From Marthasterias glacialis (Eukaryota; Echinodermata; Asteroidea; Forcipulatida; Asteriidae), in NCBI GenBank assembly GCA_911728455.2, contig OU452225.1, forward strand, positions 24,090,495-24,154,494: 64,000 nt of DNA, given 5' to 3'. The position numbers and the translations under genes are program-made. The notes beneath the pieces were generated by a model that searched no databases, had not been told where the DNA came from, and was given only the letters and a program-made list of their open reading frames with translations. Below are positions 55,732-64,000 of the stretch, piece by piece. Position 1 is the stretch's first letter; the number at the start of each line of letters is the position of its first letter.

Positions 55732-58700
55732 ATGGCTAAAAGTAAATTCAACAAACGAGCCCATATCTCACAATCCCAGCAAAAAGCCAATCGCTTTTCA
55801 AGTACCTGCTCAAATACCAAACAGTTCATTAAGAAGAATGTCACGTATGATGCCGAACTTAACTAGTTTATTCTTGTAAATAGTAATAGAGCGTTTCTTT
55901 TTGTATAAATCCTTTTTTTCCGTGTGTTACCATGGTACGCCATGTGAGCCACAACGAAGAGAGTGTGGGTTTGTAAATATTCATGAGAGTGTGATGAATA
56001 AACATGATATATATATTGATACTCGTTGTTCCGTGTCCATCAGTTTTTGTTTTCTCTATTGTGTTTCCTTCATGCTGCCGTGGTCAGGTCAAAGTATCTT
56101 TTGTAAATCAGGTGATTTAGGTCCTTAAGGAACCCCGCAAATCTAAATCAAATCGTTTTTTGCGATCGCAACTGAGAAGTATATCTGCGTGATATTTGTG
56201 TAAAATTGTTGATGTCTCAAGGTGAGATTTGACCGATCAGGAGACATTCAAGGAGTCAGGTGACCCTATCTGACCGTAAGTAAAGTCATCTCCAATTTTC
56301 ATGTTTCAGACTTCTTTATTTGGCTATTTTGATGATAAATCATTTCATGTGAAAATGGGTGTACGTCAGACTGGCTATTTAAGTAGAGTGACACACTATA
56401 GAGATTTGTGTATAATGGTTGAAGTTTACCGGAACTTGAGATTATTGCGTCTTCATTAATTTTCAGCTGAATACTGTGTATTTATATAACTGATAGCCTA
56501 GAATTTGTTTGAGCTGGAGTGGTATTAGTAGATCGATATATTTTTGATTATTGAATTTATAGACGGCAGAGGAGACAGGGCACAGCCCATATTGCTAATC
56601 CAACGGGAGTTGCCAGTCAGGACGAGACAGCCCAGGTCCGTCGAAAAGGAGCAGCCAATTATATTTTGCCGTTGATGAAACTTCCCATGTAATGGAGTAT
56701 TATATTATATCAGCACCATCATCATGATCCTGGTTTTGGTGTTTTGAACTTCGTCAGTGAATTGACCACACACGAACTCAAACCTGCTCCAAAGAATCCG
56801 CGGTAAACCGGTGGGCCCTTAGTTGAATAAATTCCGGAATATTTAATTCTTTATTTAATTTATTTCTTATTTATTTATTTATTTATTCGTTAATTGTTTA
56901 TTTATTTTGTCCATTAGTAAGTTATTCTGTTATAAGCGAGACTTTAGGGATTGAATTATTTTAAGAAGACATTTACACCGTTTATTGTACTTCGTAAGAT
57001 CAAAACAACTTCCAGTTGATCTCATCCTTTTGGAGGGTAATAGTTTAAGTCTTTAGTCAGTTATTGTTAATGCTATTTGTCACTCATCCAAGTCACACCA
57101 TTAAATAAGGATCTTCAGTAACTACATAAGTTTATCCAAATTCAACTTTCCTGTACTTATAAATAATAGTTTTGTACATATATTTATTAGATAACTTGTA
57201 AATAATATTCCTCAATTAAATAAATTCATGTAAATATAATTTTGTAAATATCAAATCTTCGTCGAGTTGACCTTCTATTGTTTTACGAGTGGTTCAGGTG
57301 AGCAAATGACACACGCCACTGCAACTGATTCAGAGTGCGCGCGACAAAGAATATTCTTACACAACTAGCGGAACAAAGTGACGATTCATCACCAATTTAT
57401 CTAAAACCAACCTTTCCACAATCGAGAAAGTGGCTTAAGGAAAAGGTCTTATTTTTGTTTCAACTTCTGCTAAACCCAACAGACGAACACTTCTGAGTGA
57501 TTTCAATATTTCCCAAAGAAGAATGAGAATTGCTTTCCTAATGCAAAACAAACCTGTCAAAACGCAACCATTCAACCCACCATCAAAGTGGCAACCAAAT
57601 ACAACCCAATGTGTCGACCCTTGAAAATTATTTGGAAGCTACAAAATACCAATTCGCTCATGTCAGGCTGAGAAATCAGAAACCAAACATGACAAACCAA
57701 GAGCTATCAGCTATAACAAAACTGAAAAACAACCCAGGCACCGTAATTAAACCATACGACATGGGTAGAGGCATTTGCATAATGAACCATGACGACTACC
57801 TACAAGTAGGTTACTGCCATCTTGAATCTGAGCACTATACAAAGCTGGATCAGGATATTACACAACAAACCACAACAACGTCTCACAATCTACTCCTCGA
57901 CATGTTCCGAAACAACTACATCAACAAAGAAACTTTGGCTTATCTAAACCCAATCTCTCAACAGTGTGAATGTCTTACAATGTATTTTCTACCAAAACTA
58001 CATAAGACACCACCAGAGAGAATCCCATTCGCAGGCGACCCATCATAAGTGGATGCTCAAGCCCTACAGCCAGAATCTCAGAATTCGTGGACTATTTCAT
58101 TCTTCCAATAGTAACCGCACAACCCACATATGTACGTAATACCACAGCCTTATTGCGGAAATTGGAAATTTCACAATTCCCACCAATGTACTGATAATTA
58201 ACTAGTATAGATGTTGTTTAGATGTACACAAATGTCCGCCAAAATGAGATGATAAACAGCGCATGCAATGCCCTCAACCATAACCTCCACTCATACCCTA
58301 TCACAAAACCACCCTCGGACTACATCCACAAACTCTTGGAACTGATTCTGGGAAGAAACTGCTTCCATTTCTGTAACAACTATTACCTACAAAAAAAATG
58401 GATGTGCCATGGGCTCAACTGCAATCCCCCGAAATTTGTGATATCACACTACATGATCTGGAAAAACAAATCCTTCAACAAGCTGATCATATTCTAACTT
58501 GGTAGCGCTATAGACACGACATTCTCATCATCTATAACAGTACCCTTGAAAGTTTCAAGGATCTAATCAACACTATGAATCAAATGCACCCTACCATCAA
58601 ATTTACCTGGACACAAAAGCCTCCACCAAACCCACGGAAAACCTACCAATACCTACACAGAACATCATCACAACCCCCACATGTGTTCAAAGCATTCATA

Positions 58701-59275
58701 TACGGAGAAACCCTTCGCTATGCCAGAAACACAAATAATGAAGATGATTTCTTAATCAAAGTTGATACTTTTTTCTGAAGGACTAAAACCAAGAGGCTAC
58801 GGTCTATCAGAAATAAACAAAATCACTGATAAAGTATCTTTCAAAGAACGATCAAATCAGATTCATAAACGACAAAACAAAAAGGAAAACAAAACTCCAC
58901 TTGTCTTTACGACAACATACAATCCTTGTATCAATCATGGTGACTTGACCTGTGCAACCAATTAAAACTGGCCACTAGTACTACGCACCAAAACACTCCA
59001 CAGGATTTCTCCAAATCCTCCATTTGTTGCTTTCAAAAAGGACCAGAATATTAGGCAAAGACTTATCAAAGCGAAACTTAATCAAGGTCCAATCGACTTG
59101 TCAACCCAACAGCTTTCCACCATCCCAACAACTCTGGTTTTAAGGAAGGTCATGATGAAGCACTCGAAATCCTACTTTCCTTATTGGAAGAACAAGTCAC
59201 AAACAAACAAGGATCTCATTCAAAATAACCGTCAACTAACGGACTACCAGCATTTACTTTGAACCGTTGCCATCT
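55732..59275 (+). pseudogene. PLE ORF2, unit B7, interrupted by a solo LTR
   Basis: The first 35 codons (55732-55838) stop at AAGAAGAA, where a 1.5-kb LTR lies. It resumes at 57347. Contains HVRLRNQKPNMTNQELSAIT, FLPKLHKTPPE, a broken SIDVV region with a 4-bp duplication and stop near 58200, and WRYRHD with a preceding stop (TGGTAG) where WWRYRDD is expected. About 70 bp are lost near 58605. No endonuclease. Confidence 0.8.
55839..57346. mobile_element. Solo LTR, 1,508 bp, with 5-bp target duplication
   Basis: Starts TGTCACGTATGATGCCG and ends GTGCGCGCGACA, so the ends are TG...CA with an inverted TGTCRCG. The flanking AAGAA (55834-55838 and 57347-57351) is duplicated; an uninterrupted PLE has it once. 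No internal coding region or second LTR exists, so this is a solo LTR left by recombination, Ty3/Gypsy- or BEL-like by form. A PolII-type promoter and AATAAA strings occur inside. Orientation could not be fixed with certainty. Confidence 0.8.
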
Positions 59276-59339
59276 AACTCAACCCTACCGTCTAAAATCC
59301 AGACATGAGACATGCGGATTCTTTTAGAAACAATCAATT

Positions 59340-59385
59340 GCAACTGATGAGTGCCCGTACTCAAGGCATGAAAACATGTTATTGC
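59340..59385 (+). ncRNA. Hammerhead ribozyme, B7 (likely active)
   Basis: GCAA/UUGC stem I, CUGAUGA, stem II UGCC/GGCA with loop CGUACUCAA, GAAA, UUA cleavage site after A59381. Confidence 0.88.
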
Positions 59386-59959
59386 TACTCATGGATCTGT
59401 ATTAAAAAATATCCTCAGTCTCACTTTCCCCAGTTGAAATTATTGACTCAATTTGTCACGCCAGTTCCTCTGGTCACTCTATATTCATACAAAAATAACC
59501 CTTGTCGAAACGACAAAAGATCTATGAATATAATACCCGGACATGGACCTCACCCATAAAACATGTGAAAACATTTTTGCGGTTTTATGATCCTCAAGTC
59601 AACAGTTTTGGAGTGTCACTAAATTGGACAGCGCCTTCATTTATCAATCAATCAATTTCATTAAAACTAATGTTTTCACACATAAAATCTTCATAGTGTT
59701 CTTGTAAAGTATAACTGGCGCATTTAAAATGAATGGTGGTTAAGGAAAAGTACATCATTGCTTCTTGGGAGACTTGGTTAATTTCCATTTTAAAACTAAA
59801 GATTAAATGTGGTAGGGAAAAAAGTCCATTTGATATTTTGTCAAGATTTGTTTTGCCTTTTTCATTTTGGGCTCATTTGATTGTTGCAATCAAAATAAAA
59901 AATGATGATTTGTGAGGTCTTCAAGTGTTATTTTTCCTTTGTGCTGGACACTAAGAAAA
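59386..59959 (+). repeat. PLE pLTR-B and inter-unit spacer, copy 4
   Basis: TTGGACAGCGCC (59624), TTTTCACACATAAAATC, then the spacer GTATAACTGGCGCATTTAAA (59709), ending near the left arm of a foldback element. No gene. Confidence 0.6.
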
Positions 59960-60500
59960 CAGGGTCCATTTCACGGGTGGAATATTTTCAGAGCTCCATA
60001 GTTCAAATCTTACCTGTAAGAAGCTTCTATTTTGGCCGTACCATTTTTGGCAGTGGGTTTCGGAGGCCAGGTATTCCTCAAAAATGTTCATTTTTGTGGA
60101 ACAAGTCAGCTCTCAACATTAAAACGTTTTTGTTTTGTTCGTTCTTTTAAACATGCCTGTTGTGCATACTCCAACGCTAGCATGTTGGTGCAGAACAGTT
60201 GAGTGTATTTCGTTCACATGTATAGTGCTGCGCGGTCAGTGTCCGGTGACGCGCAAACACACACATAATAGGTTTGCTTGAGTAAACTGTGTTTAAAGTT
60301 TGCAGAATGTTTAACGTTGAGAGCTGAATTACTTCACGAAAATGACAGATTTATGAGGAATACCTGGCGTTCAAAACCAACAACCCAAAAATGTATGCGG
60401 TCATGGAATATTAATCCAGTGAGATTAGTAGCTTCCTACAGGTAAGATTTGAATTATGGCATGTATAGAGCTCTGAAAATTTTCCGCCCCAGAAACTGGC
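59960..60500. mobile_element. Foldback/MITE-like element, about 540 bp
   Basis: The left arm (AGGGTCCATTTCACGGGTGG, then TTTTCAGAGCTC, then TTCAAATCTTACCTGTA) is the inverted counterpart of the right arm (TACAGGTAAGATTTGAA, GAGCTCTGAAAA, CCGCCCCAGAAACTGGCCCT). Inner arms GAGGCCAGGTATTCCTC and GAGGAATACCTGGCGTTC also pair. No ORF. A left-truncated copy lies at 26148-26600. Confidence 0.7.
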
Positions 60501-60590
60501 CCTCATATCTCAGATGTCACTGTAGCATCACATCTCGGATGTCACTGTAGTATGTAAACAAAAGTGAAAGGCCTCCAGGAATAGTCCAAA
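60501..60590. repeat. Start of module A block, cut by A2
   Basis: CTCAGATGTCACTGTAGCATCACATC and AAAGTGAAAGGCCTCCAGGAATAGTCCA match the flank of module A at 7418 and 26596. It stops where the second A-type PLE begins, so module A is displaced or lost here. Confidence 0.6.
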
Positions 60591-60790
60591 AAAGATCAAA
60601 ACATACAGGAAAAGTTGATCAGAGCTAAACTCAACCATAGTCCAACCGACTCATCCTCTCAACAGCTCACCTCTATCCCTCACGACTCTGGATTTATTGA
60701 TGATCCAGATGAAACACTTAACATCCTAATCTCCTTATTGGAAGAACAATTCACCGATGACCAGGGTTTCACCCCTGAAAAGTGTCCGCA
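60591..60790 (+). pseudogene. PLE ORF2 C-terminus, left pLTR of the second A element
   Basis: AAAAGATCAAAACATACAGG matches the KKDQNIRE part of A ORF2, then an open C-terminus with SIPHDSGFIDDPDETLNILI. It is the 5'-truncated left pLTR of the element that continues to the window edge. Confidence 0.75.
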
Positions 60791-60905
60791 TTCAGATTCA
60801 CAATCTTCATTTTGAACGATAGCGAAAACAAACTTTATTTCTCCAGAGTGAGACATGAGAATGTCTCCAGAGTGAGACATGAGACCTACAGATTCTTCTA
60901 GAATT

Positions 60906-60940
60906 ACGAAATTGAGGCATGAAAACATGTTATTGCTACA
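60906..60940 (+). ncRNA. Hammerhead remnant, second A element
   Basis: Only the 3' half remains (GGCAUGAAAACAUGUUAUUGC). The stem I 5' strand and the CUGAUGA core are deleted after GATTCTTCTAGAATTAC. Not functional. Confidence 0.75.
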
Positions 60941-62006
60941 CAAGAGGATTTTTAAAAATATCCTAACGGTCTCACCCCATCCACATTTTTCAGACGCATT
61001 CTGTCAAAATGGCTCCTTCGGTCACCCACTTTGTTTGCCACAGATACCCCAGTCAATACGACAAAAATTGCGAACAAAGTTATACAGATGTATGGACCCC
61101 ACCCATAAAACATGTGAAATTTTATTTTACATTTTTATGCATTACAAGTCAACAGTCATAAAACGTCACTGAATCGGACAGCGCCATCATTTCTTTACCA
61201 TTTACTGTCTATACTCCTTGCCTCTTTAGGGGGTACTGTGGGTTGATGGCTACCTCAAGCTACCCTCGTATACCCCCGATTAGCGGGAACGGTATCTTCA
61301 GGTTGTTTTTGACTGCACCCTACCGGAATATACTCAGTATACACCACTACATGTCTTGATGAACACTGGTCCATTGTGAACAAACGACCACCCGACATTA
61401 CAAACAATGTCCAAAAAACCTCCCACAGTTCCATTTATTTAAGAACGAACATGACAACCACATTTATATACAAATATTGAAAATAAATGGCAGAAACTTA
61501 ACCCCGCATTCGGGAAAAAGTTTAATCCACACATTTCAATATTTTTTCGAAATTCTGCAATCAGATGGAGATCATTAAAAAAGGACTTTTGCCACATTTT
61601 GTACTATGCTCACGAGAAAAACACATGCAAAATTTTCTTTCCCACTGAGCTCAACTACCAAACCTGTCCCACAATGTACCGATGTCAAAACCCGTTCACC
61701 AACGACTTTGTAACAAAGGTAAGTATTATATTATCTGACCCTTCCCGCATACGGAATCACTGAAACTCACACAAATTCCTCTGGAATTTTGGTTTTCTAT
61801 TTGAGTCACTGTATTGGAACATGTTCCGACTATATAATCATCACAAGGAAGCTTGCTATGAGCAATATAAGTATACCCAACCCCTGCTCACAAACTTGCA
61901 AGCGAGAACGAACAAACACATACTTCTTCCATCTCACAACTATGGAAAACCCACCCACTCAAGGTTGATAAGCACAAGTCACAACAGCCGCCAAGCCATT
62001 GACAAC
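60941..62006 (+). promoter_or_regulatory. A-type pLTR and leader, second copy
   Basis: Includes the GGGGTAC...GTATACCCC stem, and text alignable to 42220-43600, but about 370 bp before ORF1 are deleted after CACAACTATGGAAAAC. As a result an upstream frame (from 61821) runs into ORF1 without a stop. Confidence 0.55.
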
Positions 62007-62651
62007 ATGTCAACCAAGCTGAGCAAATCCTTTCACAAGCGCCACACCAAGAGCAGCCCACAGCCTCCTGTCCAGCACACTTCCTCTTCCGTGTCTCCGG
62101 CTTCATCATCCACTTCAAGCGACATCCAGTGCGGCCAAGTACCCCTCATTGACCAGCTAGAAGAATTGCTTATAACTTCACTAGAGGTCCGGAAAGAATT
62201 TGCTGGGGAAACCCCTACTCCCCGAGTAGTACTCTCGGAAACTGATTTCAATTTAGTGACGTCTCTGGCAGAATCTGTCAACAAATTGACATCTGCCAAG
62301 ATGCACATCACAAAACAGATTTCGGTTTTCGAGAAAGCCATCTCAGCAAATCAACCCCCGCCATATTTGAAAAACACAGTGAGGCCTCCACATCTACACC
62401 GAGGAGTTACCTTCCAAACGACCTTTACGTACAATTGGGAGCGACTCAATACTAAGGCCTCACTGTTGTTCACAAAACTAGCTCTAGAGGAGTACAAGTA
62501 TCAAGCCAAGCAACTAACTACGAGACTGGGAGACAAAAACAAACAATCAAGACAGAGGCTGGTGGACCACTTCAACGGGGCAGAGTTACGAACAGCAGTT
62601 CACCTCTTTGGATTTTTACCCAGCCAAGACCCCATCCTACCATGGGCGTAA
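62007..62651 (+). CDS. PLE ORF1, second A copy
   Basis: Starts MSTKLSKSFHKRHTKSS. It keeps the segment KQISVFEKAISANQPPPYLK that the first A copy lacks, so it is a better model of full A-type ORF1. The frame ends prematurely at PSQDPILPWA by a small shift near 62620, so the basic tail (RKRDSK in the next frame) is lost. Because of the leader deletion the reading frame is open upstream to 61821, giving a potential 276-residue fusion. Confidence 0.7.
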   Translation: MSTKLSKSFHKRHTKSSPQPPVQHTSSSVSPASSSTSSDIQCGQVPLIDQLEELLITSLEVRKEFAGETPTPRVVLSETDFNLVTSLAESVNKLTSAKMHITKQISVFEKAISANQPPPYLKNTVRPPHLHRGVTFQTTFTYNWERLNTKASLLFTKLALEEYKYQAKQLTTRLGDKNKQSRQRLVDHFNGAELRTAVHLFGFLPSQDPILPWA

Positions 62652-62854
62652 AGAGAAAGCGTGACAGCAAGTAACAGACAACTTCGCTAAACAAAACAAC
62701 CGGTCCTTCTCAAGACCACCACTTTTTCCAAAGAGAGATATTACAAACTGCTTTGTCAATTTGATTTATTAATAATAATACTATACTATGGCAATTCCAA
62801 GTATATACTATTTTTTCTTATAAACAAACTTTGATAAATCTACCTTATCTCGTA

Positions 62855-64000
62855 ATGACCAAACGGAAAATTACCAAGCAAACTTGCCATTCTCAATCCC
62901 AACAAAAAGCCAATCGCTTTTCACACAAGTGCTCTAACCACAAACGGTTCAATAAGAAGAATCTCCTTACACAATTAGCGTTAGACAGTGAACGTTTCAT
63001 AACCAACCTATCCAAGGCTAAACTTTCTGACATAGAGAAAATAGCCTTAGGAAAAGGACTCAACTTCGTTCCCACTCCCGCTAAACCAACCCGGAGAAAA
63101 CTTCTGAGTGATTTCAATGTCTTCCAACGAAGAATGAGAATTGCTTTTGTGATGCACAATAAACCTAACAAGGCTCAACCTTTCAAACCACCATCCAAGT
63201 GGCTTCCAATCACAACACAATGTGCCACGCGCGAGAATTACTTGGAAGCTACTAAATACCAATTTGCTCATGTCAGACTGAGAAATCAGAAAACAAACAT
63301 GACAAAACAAGAGCTATCAGCCATACTCAAGCTCAAAAACAATCCAGACATCGTAATCAAACCCTATGATAAAGGAAGAGGCATTTGCGTTTTTAACTGA
63401 ACCGATTATTTACAAGTGGGATACCGCAATCTTGAATCCAAGCACTACAGAAAGTGGGACCAAGATATGACACCACAAACCACTATCTTGGTAAACAACT
63501 TACTTCTCGATTTACATCGAAACAACCACATCAACAAACAAACTTTGGCCTACCTCGATCCACTCTCCCAACCATGCCAATGCCCTACAATGTATTTTCT
63601 CCCGGAAAATACACAAAACACTGACCCCGGGCATACCATTTGTAGGGAGACCAATCATAAGTGGATGTTCAAGCCCAACAGCCAAAATATCAGAATTTGT
63701 AGACCACTTTCTTCTCCCAATAGTTACCGCCCAACCTACATATGTACTCGACACAGCCGACATACTGCGGAAACTAGAAGGAACAACTTTCCCACCCCAA
63801 GTTCAGATAACAAGCATAGATGTCGTTTCAATGTACACTAATGTTCACCAAACCGAGGCAATAAACAGTATCTGCAATGCCTTAGACCAAAACAACCACA
63901 TCTACTCCATCACAAAATCACCATCCGACTACATCCAAAGATTATTGGAACTGGTCATAGGAAGAAATTGCTTTCAGTTTGGTGACAATTTTTATCATCA
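62855..64000 (+). pseudogene. PLE ORF2, second A copy, runs off the window
   Basis: The N-terminal domain is open from MTKRKITKQTCHSQSQ to GRGICVFN, where a TGA at 63398-63400 (CGA in the first copy, a CpG transition) stops it. A 1-bp insertion near 63605 (CCCGGAAAAT) shifts the frame within the LPK region. Motif A text (ACAAGCATAGATGTCGTTTC) follows near 63810. The right end lies outside. Confidence 0.8.

Noticed and set aside
55901..56128. 75-aa frame inside the 1.5-kb LTR
   Set aside because: It is an isolated short frame within the solo LTR, with no recognisable motif and a hydrophobic composition from AT-rich DNA.

Overview
The window looks like repeat-dense metazoan nuclear DNA, most likely from a marine invertebrate. 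The reasons are spliced genes with GT-AG introns, L2-like and RTE-like LINEs with an apurinic endonuclease, a tyrosine-recombinase (Crypton-type) element, MITE-like palindromes, a solo LTR, and above all Penelope-like retroelements (PLEs) carrying hammerhead ribozymes. The species cannot be named from sequence alone. No conventional host gene is complete here. Almost every long open frame is mobile-element derived and nearly all are broken; the two exceptions are the Crypton-type gene and the first ORF of one PLE.

Layout. Bases 1-620 hold three palindromic MITE-like units. Bases 728-4542 are bounded by a long inverted repeat whose arms carry matching exon-like fragments, with diverged tandem repeats between them. 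Bases 5335-6700 are a 27-bp-based minisatellite with nested higher-order periods. From about 7.2 kb to the right edge the window is a mosaic of PLE units, all on the + strand. Between units lie spacer blocks holding repeated minus-strand exon-like modules with canonical splice sites.

The PLE unit runs: pLTR with a 46-nt hammerhead ribozyme, 5' leader with a small upstream ORF, ORF1 (about 210 aa, unrecognised, basic C-terminus), about 170 bp, then ORF2 (about 680 aa PLE reverse transcriptase without a GIY-YIG endonuclease), then the ribozyme again. I distinguish subfamily A (41.66-50.03 kb and 60.59 kb to the edge), subfamily B (most units) and 5'-truncated fragments C (five copies). Eleven ribozyme copies are recognisable, each 46 nt from stem I to stem I, plus three broken remnants.

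Nesting and shared lesions give a relative history. An A element with two pLTRs sits inside the ORF2 of a B unit (41,665-50,029), and an L2-like LINE sits inside that A element (44,981-48,063). An RTE-like LINE occupies the same site in two B units (22.1 and 30.8 kb). Three B units share one deletion removing reverse-transcriptase motif A, and three ORF1 copies share the same two deletions. The array therefore grew at least partly by duplication of already damaged units. A 2.3-kb tyrosine-recombinase element with 75-bp terminal inverted repeats (16.45-18.77 kb) and a 1,508-bp solo LTR with a 5-bp target duplication (55.84-57.35 kb) are later insertions.

The most interesting content is (1) a head-to-tail, endonuclease-less PLE array with a ribozyme at almost every junction and an undescribed ORF1, and (2) a spliced Crypton-type recombinase gene inside an element with long terminal inverted repeats, which is not the usual Crypton architecture.
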